This document shows positions 45,561 through 59,533 of a stretch of DNA of 64,000 nt, piece after piece. Source of the stretch: Rostrohypoxylon terebratum. Its lineage: Eukaryota > Ascomycota > Sordariomycetes > Xylariales > Hypoxylaceae. Numbering within the stretch: position 1 is the stretch's first letter; every line of letters starts with the position of its first letter. The position numbers were made by a program, and so were the translations under genes. The stretch lies in contig MU385957.1 of the NCBI GenBank assembly GCA_022497145.1, positions 1 through 64,000 on the forward strand. Reading direction: 5' to 3'. The notes beneath the pieces were generated by a model. That model saw only the letters and a program-made list of their open reading frames with translations. It did no database searches and was not told where the DNA came from.

Positions 45561-48500
45561 GGTTTAAGTTGTTATTGTTGTTGCTGTGTTGACAGTACCT
45601 AGGTATTGTTGTTGTGTGGCTAGCCTGCTGCTGAAAAGTTGAGCTCAACTTGAGGCTGGCTAGCTTCGAAAAGTATATACTGTATACTACTATACTTTGT
45701 AATATGTATAAATGGGTATGAGAGCTAAAGTTAAACTCCCGCACCGCGGTAGGGTTTTGGTTTGGTTTAGTATGAGAAGTTGACGAGACAGACGGAAGCA
45801 CTCGGCACGGGAAGGGGGAACGTGGGAGGTTTAAAGACTTCAACTCAAGGATGGAGTTGGTAAGGTACGGGTGGGTTGGCTTATCATTACCTGGTGGGAT
45901 GGAAGTGTGAAGAGAGTAGGCCTTTGCGAGTAGTTCAAAGTAGAAGCCCAAAGCGAAAGAAAATGTACTTAGTCCTTCTACAGCAAACCTAGCCGGGAAT
46001 ATACTTGTAGATGGATGTCATCACGGGCTAATGGCGCCCCAGGCATGCTAACAATGACGGAGCTTGTGGATTGGCTGGGGAGGTGACTGAGCTACTTAGT
46101 ATCCGCCTGTTTTTTTTTTTGGCCTGAATAGGGTCCTCTAAGAATCCAAGGTGATGAAGCACGGCAATACTCAAGTAGGAAAAGGGCAAAAGAAAAAATG
46201 GGGGTGGGCACGCAAACGAAACTTGTTGATTACTGCGTAGCGTGGTGTAGTGTAAGTGTATGTCACTTTATGTCTATAGGTATCAAATGTATGTATGTAC
46301 AACATATCTCGCGGCTACGGCTTGCGGATTTGTAAAATTGTAGGTAGATGATGGTAGATCCATGGATTATTTTTGCCCCCCCCCCCCCCCCAAAAGACGT
46401 GCTACACGGTACCAAGAATCTCTGGGCATTACATCGGTGTTGGGAGAGAGACCTTTCAACCCACGCCGGACCAGCCAACCGCGAGCTGCGCTTCTCAGCC
46501 TACCGTGCCAACCTTGTCTACCCCTACTGCCCCTACATCCTTAGCTTCGATTTGTGAAAGGATAGGTACGCTAAGTAGGGGAATAGACTGGGGGGAGGCT
46601 AGCAGGCGAAAGTCCGCCAAGGGCGGGATCACTTACAGGTTCAACGGACAAGGTTTCCCATGCCGCGATGGAAGAGAAAACGTTCCGTTGCAGACGCACG
46701 GAGTGAGATGAAGCTAGCTAAGCTAAAGTACACAGCTACATCGCTATTATGCAAGACTACATCTAATACATCCATCCATCCATATTTTCATTATCCTTCA
46801 CTAATGAGCTAAGGTAATGCAATGTATATCATAGTACGTAGATGGTCTAGCTAGTACCCAGCGGCTACCTACTACTACTACCAGCTAATATACACCAGCT
46901 ACCTACACACTACCGGTTAACTCTACGGCTACCTTTGCCTATGTCGGAATAAATGACCCGTTTACGGTTGCTAGACGGTTTATTCTTGTCACTCTTATTT
47001 GCTTTTATTTTCATCCTGTCGACCTTCGTCATTAAGCCAAATCGAGACAGCCGAGCCAACAAGTGCAGGTCTGTGGTTTAACGTCTACCGAGCTCGGTTT
47101 CGATTTCTGACGAATCTGTAAAGACCTGGAAGGGTATTCCCTACATTCCCCTACTACGCGCATCTCACCTACCATGCATATTAGGTATTTTAGGATCTGA
47201 TTCACAGCTGCGCATCTCTCGTCTTGGCACATGAGCTTGCCTCTATGCGGGTTCACTGTGGTGTAAGTCGGTCATTGTATTCGGGAATCGCGGGACATTC
47301 CGAAGCCTTGTCAACTAAAAAAAAAAAACCCCCAAGTGATGGTCATGTACTCTAATGTCAGGTAGTACGTACGCCGTATGGTACAATTTACACGTCGTCG
47401 GCGTTACATAGCTTTGGGCATCTAGTCTGTGGGAGTTTCGACTACCGCGGTGGAATGCTTCCTACGACAAACAATCAGCAGCGGTGCCGCCGCCTTGGCC
47501 CTTGGCAAATCGAATCGTAGCCGTTTCTAATAAGTCGATCTTGTGTATCTGTGTGCGTAGGTGTTTACGAATCTGCTTGGCGGAACGGGCTATACAGGCC
47601 ATAGATTGGCAAATAGATCCTCATATTGGTCGATCGTCGGCGCGGCACCATTGGGAATCAGGTAGGTCGATGATTTGACGGTTACGGATGCGGCGAAACT
47701 CCAACAAATATCGGTTGGTCGACTTATACGAATAGGCCATCCTGAAGGAACAATAAGCAAACTATCAGTCGGTATAGCATCAACCAGTTTCAATACCAAG
47801 CAATTCTTACTTATCTATCTTCTCGCGGTTCACCAAAGCGATGTCTCGGTCTTTCGTTTGCTCATGAAGGCGCGCGGAAGAGGAAGAAATTCATATCTGA
47901 GTGAGAAGCTTGGCTGCCAAGTGTGTCGCGTCAGTTAATATTACATCGCCCATCGAGGAGTTGCAGACTTGCAGACCCGGAAGCGCGGCGATACGACGAT
48001 AGATAAGTCAATTTGCTGACCAACGGGCGCGAGCGCATAGAAAAATTGGAAAGGCCAAGACCAGGAACTTATTCAGATCACTCTCGAACGGAGAACGGTA
48101 ATAATTAGGTAGATTTTCTATCTTTTTGATAAACTCCGGGTGCCACGCGTCTAGATTGATAGATTGCCATGACTCTTGGGGGACTCTTGGGATCTTGGGC
48201 GCTGACAATCCTCCGGCTCTTGAAGGGGATGATATGATAGATGAGATGGTTTTTCTAGAAGGCTCGTCCCGTTTTTAGTCTATTTGCTGCTGCTATTATT
48301 ATTACTTACACAGATCTACTACCATGCCTACCCATCTTACTATTCATGATGAATCCGTTAAACTATTGAAACAGTCTCCTCGGCACTCCGCCATAGATCG
48401 GATAGGCTACTAGGTAGTATCCATGGATTCGTTAGATCGACCAGGTTTTACGGGAAGAGGATTATGCCTTCGGCCTCAACCATCAATGCCCACACATAAT

Positions 48501-49848
48501 AAGATGCTCCGGACGATCATTATCATTCGTGACAGAAAAGTCCGAATAACAACATGAAGTTATTGAAGTGCATCTGACGTTATAGTACGATGTGAAATTT
48601 CCAAGACTTTTTTACAGCCTTTGTGGGAACACAAAGATGGCCGATGTTCCAAATTGAGAAACCAAATCAAGAAGACTAGGAAAAGCAGATTCCTATGAAG
48701 GAAAAGTTCAAGTTGAAGCCAATCCCGTATTCTACCTCGCCATATTATCCCACCAATACCTCAACAGTTGATACGGTTTCGAAAAGTATCTGTCGACAAC
48801 AGTGAGGAAGGATTGCCTAGTAGGATTTCAGCATTCATTACTGTAGTTACTTGATACAGTAACGCATATTTAAGTCCGACCCTCACTGGACCCTTACCGA
48901 TCGAATCAAAGCGGACACCCCCCGTAGGCAGCCGTAGGAGCCGTGCCAATCGTGCATCGACCTTTCATCTTACAGGCTGGCGGAATACGGAATACGGAGG
49001 AGTGTTATGTAGTAGGTAGTAGGTCCATATTGTTGCCCACACCGTAATACTGACATCAACCAATTTCGAGCCCGCCGCTGTAGGCGCCACTCATGTAACC
49101 GGAACGGGACCAGCGAGGAGACTACGGGAAGCCAGGGAAGGATAAGTAGGAATAATACAAAATACATCATGAGAATTAACTGATCCTTGATTACCTGAAT
49201 ACCTTATGTAAGGCTATTGCAGGTTAGGAATCCCACAGAGCTACCTACCGTAACAGCTAGCGCCTACTACTATGTAATAGATGTGGCAGCTAACAGCTAC
49301 GCAGACCAAGATCAACGATGCATTCTCGATGGTGTTATTAATAATTCCACGTACATCCTACCGAGTAACTAGGACCTAGGACCTAGGACATAGGCTCTAG
49401 GTGTGTATGTAGGTATAGGTAGTATGGTAACCATGCAATATTCGGACTCGGAGGCTGACCAAAATGTCGGTATAGGATTTGTCGGTATAGGATTTTCAGG
49501 ACAGCGAGCCAGCTTACTACATAGAAATTCAAAAAATATGTATGGGATATGCTGTAATGCTGTATGAAGCTGTGAAATATCCCATGGTTGATACATAGAA
49601 GATGTACATCTGGATCTGGATAGCCTTATTCTAATTTAATCAATTTAAAAAAAAAATCTTAGAATAGGTACCTACATAGTACCTATCGAAACCGCTGTCC
49701 GGGCCGAAAGAACGATTTAATTTGTTAGTTGTTACTAGTTGTTACTTACCTGAGAAAAGCACTTGCCCCGACTAGCATAAGCGTCTTTGGCAATTGCGAA
49801 CCGGAGCGCACCGGTTCCCTGTTTTTACTTTAAAGTTTATGTATTTTT
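45561..49848. other. Intergenic, no supportable gene
   Basis: Mixed-composition DNA. A run of 16 C at 46376-46391 is the only strong low-complexity feature. ORFs are short, lack domain content and mostly lack ATG starts. Confidence 0.5.
46376..46391 (+). repeat. Poly-C tract, 16 nt
   Basis: Uninterrupted run of 16 C (G on the other strand); its length may be unreliable in the assembly. Confidence 0.8.
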
Positions 49849-50640
49849 AATTATAATTATAATTATAATTATTTTTATTCTATTCTAATTGAAACTGTTT
49901 TTTCCTTTTCCTTCTTCTTCCATCTTCCATCTCCCATCTCTCCCATCTCTCCCATCTCTCCCACTTAGCAAAAAAAAGAATATCCCATCCCACCTGCGTC
50001 TTCCCTCTGCCACCGAATCCACCCCCATTCCAAGAAAATTCACGTCACGATGCTGTGAAAATTTTCTCTCCTACTCTCTACCGTTTACTCTAACCACCCC
50101 TAACCCGCCGAAGAATCTCCTTCAAGGCATACCTGACTGATATCCCGACATCTTTACACCACACCTTTTAAGAATTACCTATTCTCTGCCCAATTCTTAT
50201 TACTATTCACCCTCCTATTCCGTGGATGCCTTACCGTCATAGAACAATCGCCAACCAACCCGACTTCCCCCGACCCTTCCATCGAATCTTCTTTTAGTAG
50301 TAACATCGACTGCTGTGTTACGCTGCAACCGACTACCTCAACCAACCTACCGGGTTTTCTATCAATCATGTCCTTTTATTGCTTGCGAAGGTCTTTTCCC
50401 CTTCGCAACCTTGCAGCTGTCACTGTCACTCGCATGCTCACATAGTCTTTTTTGGACGTTGTCGTGCGAGGAAATGCAACGCCAAATAACCTATTCTGCC
50501 ATCCCGCGCGCCTATCCATCTCCCCTAGCAGTAAATCCCATTGCTCACTGGGCGCTGGTTTTCCTCCCAATTTTCCCAATCCCCCCTTTCCCCTCTCTCA
50601 CCTCCGCTTCAGCCTTGTCTACTTGATACGTAGTCCTGTT
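49849..50640 (+). other. Strand-biased pyrimidine tract, leader-like
   Basis: Begins with a TTATAA/AATTAT repeat (about 49849-49872), then about 750 bp in which the plus strand is dominated by C and T (ttttccttttccttcttcttcc, ctcccatctctcccatctctccc). In fungal genomes such a strand bias often marks promoters and long 5' leaders. I find no convincing coding sequence downstream, so it may begin a non-coding transcript. Confidence 0.4.
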
Positions 50641-53600
50641 TGTCACACCGCAGTAGTTCATCTGGAAACAAGATGTGCCACTAAATTTCCCACGGGGTAT
50701 GCTACTCGATCTGTGACAGGTAAATCCTGCAAATCCTGCACTGCCGTTGGCAACAAACATACTGATGCTGCTCATGCTCCCCAGCATCAGTACCAGTGTT
50801 GCCGCTCGGTAGGGCTAAGCAGTCCAAAAAGAGTTATATCGGTGGCGAAACTGTTCAGCTCCTTTTTGCCCTGCAGTAGTTAGACCGCTTTGAGTCTACA
50901 CAACTAATAAGTGCCTAGCTGGACTGGCTTGGCTAACTGCAAATCAACCCAACCAAGACAAGCCAAACCAGAATTCCCTTACCTATCTTGAAAGAGGTCT
51001 TGAACAATCCTTTTAGTTGGGCCTTCCTGTGGTTTTTTCCATATTTAGATGTCGGGATATGTGACTGTACAAGCATATTTGTCAATGTCAACGTCAACAT
51101 GCCATTCGGTTTTGGCCCGGCATAGCGGATTTCCCCAGACATCCAACACAGCTCGCTCGGGTCCGCCAGAATCTCAGCATCACAAGACCGTCCATTCGGT
51201 CTTAGTGGCTGCGACCTACACCCACACTTGGCAGTGAGCGACGCTGCGGACCCCTGGATCTGACCTGGCGTTCCCCTATCAGCCATCCAAACGTCCGTAC
51301 CCAAAAAACGGGCAGCACACCCTCACATTGGCACTCACACTGACAGTTACTGTTCCTGTATCGAAACACGGAACTCATCAGCAGCTATCACCTACCTACG
51401 AAACTCACTCAGCTTGCCAACGATGTAGGGGACATAGGCACGAGAACCCTCAAAGATGTGGGTAACAGAAATAGGGAAAAACGCTCCTCGTCACGGCCCG
51501 TTCTCTCGTTCACATCCTTTTCTGCTAGGTTGCGAGCGATTGATACCCATATCGCTCATAAAAACCCGTAAGGAGTATATGGTGCGTTATCAAGGCTCCA
51601 TCGACCGGAAGGCTTGATCGAGCAAGTTGAACCGCCAATTCGACAAGGCCGTTCCCTATTTTGTGCAATGCTGAACCCCACGTTTGGTGTTGGCTGTCAC
51701 ACTTTTTATCGTCTATCCTAGCCTGGCCTGTTTCTAGGGGGGATGACACGAGTTTGTCTCGCGCTTCGCCAGAATTAGGAACGAGCAGATCTTTGCGGCT
51801 AAAATGACGAATGCCTGGGCTGACATTTTCCGAGTCTCAGCAACCTGTCGTCGCCCAATGATCTGTTGCGCACACGAGGACCGAGGTGGAAGCACCCGAG
51901 GCTTTGGGACTCTAGTTACCCGATTTACCTTCGTCCGGTGGCTTCTACGAAAACTTCTAGAAAATCTCCTGATCGGGCATCTGCCTTACAGTACGTGCGT
52001 AGGTGAACTGTGCTTCCCTCGCACTGTTCCCGTAATAAAAGCCCCAACCGTTCATGCATCCTTCGAGGAGGAAAGCATTCAGCACCTCCATCATCCTAAT
52101 TTCCATACCGCCACTGGTTCCCACGCAACCACGAATGCCCGCTGGACTTGGCATTTTCCGGATTCCCTCTCAGTTTCGAACTAGTCTCATCATAAGTTCA
52201 TATCACTGCTCAATATCTCCGAGCATCTAGTCTCGACACCCAGTCTACCTCGGCTGCCTGCCATAATCTTTCGCATGCGCATGCCCGGAGCAGCAATTGC
52301 TTTTTCCTTTACCCTGTAGCGAATAGCAAAGTTGAGATGTGAGCAGAAGTAAAGCCTTGCATGTCTACAACTGCTCTTATGCAGACAGTGTGCAGGGCAG
52401 CGGACATGGATTACGCAGCGATGATTGGAGGGAGCTCCAGATCAGACCAGAAATCCGCGACACCTCCCACGCGTGAGCCCGTGTCCTGTTGCTACGGATT
52501 CGGCACTGGGTGGTTCCCCCCCACACCCACTGCAGCCTTTTTTTACACGCTCGAATCTCATCTGATGGAAGACAAACATATCAGCCCCAGAGACCCTCGT
52601 CCCAGCTAACATTTATTTCCCAGCCCCATTGGACAGAGATCACCACCACATAATACCAATGCAACTCATAAGATACCCTTTAAGTTACACCTGCTATTGG
52701 ACTTCCCCGCTTTTGATGGATATCTCACAAAGCTTGATTCTGCCGATGTGAGCCATCGCTGCCCAGGAGACCGGTCCTGGACCCTATCCGCTATCCTCAG
52801 TGGCTGCCGGACCTTGTGTGGGTGCGGAATTCCACGGCTTGCGACTTTGGATGATGAGGACACTGTAACGTACTTACACCATTACTACCACGGAGCTTCG
52901 GATTTCATTCGACCTCGAATGATTTTATGTAGGTTTCTTCATTTTCTTCTTTTGGCTCCCCTGTTGGTAAGCTGTCTGTACAATCGGCTCAAGACAACCC
53001 GCCACGGCGTTGCCTTCCCGATGCTGGCGTGTCGCTTTGCTTCGTGACAGGTCTCTTATTCCTTACGTCTGTGGCAACATCTCTGGACGTCTAGGTTTGT
53101 TCACCAGATGTACTTTGTTCAGAGGTAGCTATGGTAAGTCAAGCTTCTCAAGTATTTTCAATGGAATATACTGTCTTATTTCTTTTATCTATGAAATAGT
53201 GGCTGTAAAAAGTAGGCAAATCAAAGCATGCCAGTAATACGTTCTGAACGTATATCGGCATTCGTTGCCCCACAAGTGGCACGAGTGTTTTCGCTCCTGG
53301 CAGAGATCAAACTATGAACCCGTTGCTGGGCGCCCGGATTTGAGAGATCGTTTTGCATCTTCTTGAGAATCCGGGAATCAGTAGAGGTCACATTTCATTA
53401 TTACTCTTCAGTATTCATTCCGTTTTTCTTCTGTCTGGTTAGTTGGTAAGCTTGCCGCGACCGTGTCAGATTGGGCTCTCATCATCTTGTCTCAAACAAC
53501 AACGATCCGTCGCGACCAATGAGGAAGCATAGGGCTATTAATCTGACATATAAGGAAATATGAATCCCTGCTATACAGCCGCCACCCCCTCCAGCGGAGG

Positions 53601-56600
53601 TGCATGGTTTGACAGTTGGGAAGGAGTAGGCTAGGCCTACGCAGCATGCAATTTAGTTAATTTCCAAAATAGATATCCCTTCGAGTTCGGTTCTTATCAC
53701 ACTTTTGCTGCACACTGCGCGCGGGAATAAACCCGAGAAGCTGGAGAACGGGCTCTTCCCGACGCTACGGAGCGATAATCATGCAATGTTACGGCTTCCT
53801 CCACACCATCTCGATATTAGCGGCAGGTTTTGTGAACCACTCGACGATGGTTTCGTGAATCCCGCTGCCTGTACTAAGTCTTCCGAGAGCCTCCCTAGAT
53901 CCTCAGCGGAGATCTCTCCTTGGCATGGACGGAAAGCGCTGTCATTTGCCCCTATTACGATAACATGGAGACTTGGCTTTCAGGAGACCCTAGTTAAGCT
54001 ACTAGAAAATCGGATAGATAGAATCACAATTACACATATAATTACACCACTACACACATCAGAACAGGCCCAAGTTTTGGCGATGATTAAGTCTATGGAG
54101 TATATCCCTATGCCCGATGCATAACAGGAACTTGTGGTGTAGAAGAGTGCGTGGATAATGGATAATCGGCTAAAGTTCCAGACACTAGATATGCTAGATG
54201 TGTTGGGTTGGGAAAGGGAAACGCGGCCCCCATCACGATGTTAGGATGAAGGCGAATCGAGAGTCCGTGGAAACCGGCCAATGTTATCATCGTCGTCACT
54301 TTCTTCGAAGCTGACGTTTCTTGCTTTGGGGGGTTTCTATTGAATAATCCACAAGTAAATGACAATTACCCTCACGAGCCGAGAGCGGACATTTTCCTCT
54401 GATAAGAATATGTTTATGTTTTATGGTTACTAAGTAGATGGACACTACTATTAGGAGTTTAGCGATATTATGTATACATCGCCAAACACGTAAAAATTAA
54501 GCGTGCCTCGGAAGCTAATGTCGAGGACCTTATAGTAACAGGCTCGTGTCAGACGACCTCATGACGTAGGTAGTATTTACTGAAGCGGAAGCGAGAGGCG
54601 AGATAGACGCGGAAGGTAACCTACTGTGGTATGATAAATAAGCGTTGTAGCATGTAGTTAACATTGACGTAGACCAACAGGTACAACACATAACATTCTA
54701 TGGCTAAGCTTTACGGCTGAGGAGCCAAGATTCCGCTTACATGTCTTGGTATTTCCAATTCCTTGCCGGTTTTGAGGTTTCAAATTACGTACGCGAATCT
54801 TGCACTTTTCAATTCTTGTTACTCTATCCGTGTACGGCGTTGATAGCTTCTGAATCCTTCCTCTGACTCCTCTCCCTTGCACCGTGGCCCTGCTTACACT
54901 ACCCCCCGCGGCGACCCTCCATCAGCACCTAGTCTCAAAAAGGCTGGGGTAAGCTTTAAGGAACAGGATAGGCTGAGACGCTTTGCGATTATCTGCGGGG
55001 TTGGCGACCTTTCGTGCGTTGCGTGCACCATACGTGCCATCTTGTTGTCAGTCCGAGTTCGAATTATCTATCATGATTCCTTCTACGTACGCTATTTGCG
55101 CATCTAGATGCCAGAATGGATGGCGGAGATGCCGGCCGGAGAGGGTGGAAGTCGTGAGGTTTGTTTAGAGCCGGCTAGCAGAGGATGATCAGCGGTTGTA
55201 AGTTGCAACCCTGCAGCCCATTGGGCAATCCGAGAGAACGGTCGAGATGTGCCTCCCTGTCCTTTCCCATGTTACGTGGTGGGGACTCGAACTGTGACTG
55301 AAGCATGCAAAACACACATCCATACGTACATACGTGCCAGTACCATACCGTACACACACGCGCGGGAAAAAGCGTCTGATCTAGAGTGTCAAAAGCTGTG
55401 ATCTTTACCTAGTACGATCAGCAATGTCGAAGATGGTACTTGGGGATTCCCTTTTCGAGACGTGAATGGACACACGAAAGCCGCCACGCTCACACATTCC
55501 CTCACACCTCATCCCCTAGCTCGCGAGCCAGACGCGCACTAATGCGGCTGTCAAAAGATGTGAAAGATGTGATCTGGCCAAGAGCTGCATGCGATATTGA
55601 CGCTGCCGTGCCAGACAGCATGTGCCGCCGGGGATATGCCTTACGCGACGAGCAACCATGCTCGGCCCTGCTCCAAACAGACACGATCACCCTTACCAGT
55701 ACCAAGAAAACGAGCAGTCTTGATTCCTGCCCTTGCCCTTGCCACTTACATACATAGTAGTAGCTAAGCACACTGGGGAAAATCTTAAAAAAGAGTGAAA
55801 TCTACAACATCGATACCCACTTGGCCCATACCTACAAATAAACCCAGTAATAATGATGGTAGAATATAGAGAGGAATCGAGCAGCCGGTTCGAAACATAG
55901 CCAAATTAGGAATGAGTAACCTTAAGTCCCCAGACAGTGGACACTAGGCCATCCCTACGATTGTATTATCCTTACCTCTCACCTTACCTTGCCTTACTTT
56001 TTTACAATCCCGGCATCCCTAATCTCCGCTCCAGAGCACGGGGCGACGCGGGCGCGAACACCTCCTGGGTCTGGGTCGCACTTCCTCCTCCGTATGGGGG
56101 AGACCCCTAAGCCCCAGGCCCCCTCCATTTCGCCGTGTTGTTTGAACCCCCGCGCTGTCGCCGGCGGAGCCCAGGCCAGACCTGGTCCTGCGCTCTCTTA
56201 ATCCCCTCCCCCCATGATACTATACGGTTACGTGGGAGCCCACGATACTGATACGAGGCCCCCCATCCACTCACCCACGGTGGAGTCAGTCCTACAGCTC
56301 TCGGCGTTTGCAAAAAAGCAAGTCGTAGGAAGCTTGGACCCGGGCTCACCCTCTCTGTCATTCTGCTACCTGAGTTGCTACTATACTGTACTCGCTACTG
56401 TGGTGGACTGCAATGGAATGTACAGTAGACAGACAGACAGCAACGCCTCCCCTGGACGTTTTGTGTCCCTCGGGAGACCCTCCGAGGCGACGGTGTAACG
56501 ATAATACCGGAAGCAACGGACGTCCTGCAAGAATGGCCCCCCTCCCTGCACGACAGTTACTTGCGTCTACGAGAGACAGAGTCCATTTCTGCTGGTATTG

Positions 56601-59533
56601 CGTGGATGAGGTTTCCCCTCCTCTCTCCATCTGTATGTCTGGTTTTTTTAAGCACTGCTGACGTGAGTTAGGTATCAGAGGGGACCGAAACATGACATGT
56701 GTTTTGTTGTGTTGTGTTGTGTCGTGTTGCTGTGCTGCTGCTGCTGCTATGTTGTGCTGTAAGCTAATAGGTACAATACAATGCCTAAGGCGTATGCTGC
56801 ATACCGGAGGTACTCAGTCAGTGGTGTACTACTACTACTGCGTAGATGAATGGGACGGGTGGCCGTTGTCATCCGCATTTCCACGCCAAGCTCCAAACAG
56901 ATCTTACAGATCTGACATTACGTACGGGGCGCACCCGCGCAACTTCGTCTGACGAAGCGGGTCGTCCCTTGCCTTGGCTTGCCTTGTCTTTGTTGAAGAC
57001 AAAAAAGGGGGGGAAAGATAATAATATGGGGGATTGGGGATTGGGGAATGGGGACATAAGGCGGGCGTGGCGAAACGCAACGCGGACGGTTGTCCGAGAG
57101 AAGGCTACGCATTGAAACCTCTCTTGGCTTGAGTCTGGGTTTGGGTGATGCTGCTGTTTCTGCTGCTTGCAATTGCCTATTACCAACCATGTCATCTTCG
57201 TAGGCATCCTGCCCGCGCGGTCGACCCCACGAAAGCAGATCGATCAGCGGCTGGAGTGATGATGCAAATATTGCGACTCGTTGGTAAGACGAGAGAGAAC
57301 ATATTCAAAGAGTGCGCGTATGGCGCGTTTCTATTCCCACTCTCCTCTTCCTCCTGCCTCTTTCTCTCCCCTGATCGCTTGCTTTTCTGACTCTCCGGAT
57401 GACGATGAATCTGAGTGATCAGTCACTTGTAACTGATCATGACCATACATCACGCATCTAACCTGCTTTGCTCACTTGGTCCCAATGGATACCTTCACCC
57501 GCCATTTTTTTTTGGCTTCCCAACGGGCGCGGCCTTGGCCGGCCCTCGTGCTTCCCACACAATTAGATCTATTCTGCGCGACGGAAGAAAGCAAGTAGAG
57601 TAACACGGATTACCTCTCTACCAGGTAAATTTCTACCAGGTAAGTCGGCCTGCCTACCTATCTAAGGGAGAATAGTCCGGTGGATATCCAGCGTAAGAAA
57701 GACAATGTCGACCCCCCGCAAATTTTCGCATAGACGTGTCTTATTCTCAGGCTGGCCAAGCCTTTCCTCTAGTTACACGCTGCGGTCTGACAAGATTAGC
57801 GCCGCAGAATCTCGCGACGCGGATAGATGATAGCCTGCTAGGTGGTGGCCTAGGTAGGTACTAAGTACTGGTAAGCCGCCAAGCTTCAAAATGCAGAAGA
57901 CAGATAACCTAGCAGGTAGGCAAAACACCCGCGTACGCAAGCACAGAACAGAACAGGATAAGACAAGACTAGCAAGCTAGCAAGCAAGCAAACCTAGACA
58001 AGCCTGTACGATGTCATCGTTACCTACGCCGAGAAAAAGGAAAAAAAATCTCAGGTCGCGCGAGCTGAGGGTCCGAGAAGGTCTACTAGTATTGGCCGGA
58101 CGAGCCTAGACGAACAGACTTTAGCCCTGGCTGGCTGGCTGTCGCGTAGCGAAAGGATTCAGACGAAGGGTAGTAGTAGTTTGACACGCCACAAGGTTGC
58201 CACAAAAGGTCACAGAGGAGATCGGAAACGGGGTTTTTTAGGGGAGTTAGGAGGTAAGGTCGGGGTCTAGATCCGGTATATGTCTCGGGTTCGGTGCATC
58301 GCCAAGCAGAAGCGGTATGTAGGTATGTAGGGTAGATCGATTGCCGCTTAGGCTGACCGACCTCGACCGTGTGGTCTTCTAGAAGGTCGTACGCGTAGAC
58401 TATGGCGCGCTGTACCATCGTATAAATCGCCCTATGGACGACCAGAGATGCCCAGGCAAGTTACATACATACAGACTTACATAGGACTTAGGTAGGGAAC
58501 GTATGTGTACTGTAGGCATGTAGGAATGTATGTACGCATGTATGTATGTACGTACGTACGCACCGTAGGCATCGTACTATGCTCGGCATGCACTGCTATT
58601 GCGTCCAGGCGAGAGGCGAGGTTTGATTCCGAGCCAGCCTGAAACGTCCAAGTCTTGGTTCCGAAAAGCAAGAAGCAAGAAGCAAGAAGCAAGAAGCAAG
58701 AAGCAAGAAGCAAGAAGCATGCAACAATCAGGCCAAGCATCAAGCAAGCAAGACATAATGCAAGTAATGGACTCGGCAGGCAAGTTGGGATGGTGGATGG
58801 TGGATGGTAGACGACGGAGGAAGGATGATGGATGATTGAGTTGGTTTTGGCTTTTTGGCTTTTTTGGCTTTTGTAAGCCGACATCATGTCTGAATAATTC
58901 AAATCCCCGAGTCGACGCGAGTGGGCGAATATCGCTTGCCAAGGCGATTAGCGTATCTCCTGTGTGACCCCTTTTTGACGATGTTGAATGTCAGGATATG
59001 TTGAAGGTTGGGCTGTTCCCGAGTCATCTTGTCACAAGGTTCTTCAACCACGTCGTCGATACTTTTAAGCTTCACTTCAAAACACACCTCAAGCTATTAT
59101 TTATCACTTATAAGTAGCCCTGTAATTATAGTTGGCGATAGCGCTAAGTTACCCCTAATTACAGCCTTATGTATCCCTCCATATGAGTTACAAAGCCAAG
59201 CTAGCGCATGTAAGTAATCCATACTAGGTACATTTACACTAAAATACAACCTCGGCAATTTACATGAGGTCCAAGCTCCTTTATTTAGTTGAATCTGAGA
59301 GCCTCTTCCTTAAAGAATTCAAGCTTTTGCGGCATCGGCTTTGCGTCAACTATCTCATCCATCCAACTCATCATCATCTTCGTTGTCATCACTCTAATTT
59401 GTAAATATACATAATTAGTGCTTCACCAACAAAAAGGCAGAAAAAACTTTCTCAATTTGTGTTGCACGCTTTGTATTTTGCCATCGAAAGACTATAGTGT
59501 AAGAACGGGCCGTAAAAAAAGCCACTCTAGCAA
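50641..59533. other. 8.9-kb intergenic stretch, no supportable gene
   Basis: No domain-bearing exon found on either strand. It contains a GAC/AGC-rich low-complexity zone at about 57955-57995, an AAGCAAG minisatellite at 58666-58719, a TGTATG/ACGT microsatellite at about 58521-58560 and CTG repeats at about 56731-56750. Base composition does not look like classic AT-rich RIP-mutated DNA. Confidence 0.5.
58666..58719 (+). repeat. 7-bp minisatellite (AAGCAAG)n
   Basis: Seven or more near-perfect tandem copies of AAGCAAG in non-coding DNA. Confidence 0.85.

Noticed and set aside
45544..45951. Minus-strand ORF of 135 codons
   Set aside because: Low-complexity Ser/Thr/Asn composition, overlaps a tandem array, no recognisable domain or promoter context.
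51804..53047. Several medium ORFs (116-126 codons) on the plus strand
   Set aside because: Different frames without linking splice sites and no conserved motif; treated as chance.
53705..54124. Plus-strand ORF of 139 codons in the gene-poor stretch
   Set aside because: Begins at TTG, no domain, no intron signals, mixed codon use.
55255..55300. Minus-strand agttcgagtcccc, possible tRNA 3' half
   Set aside because: The T-arm stem does not pair and no 5' half is present.
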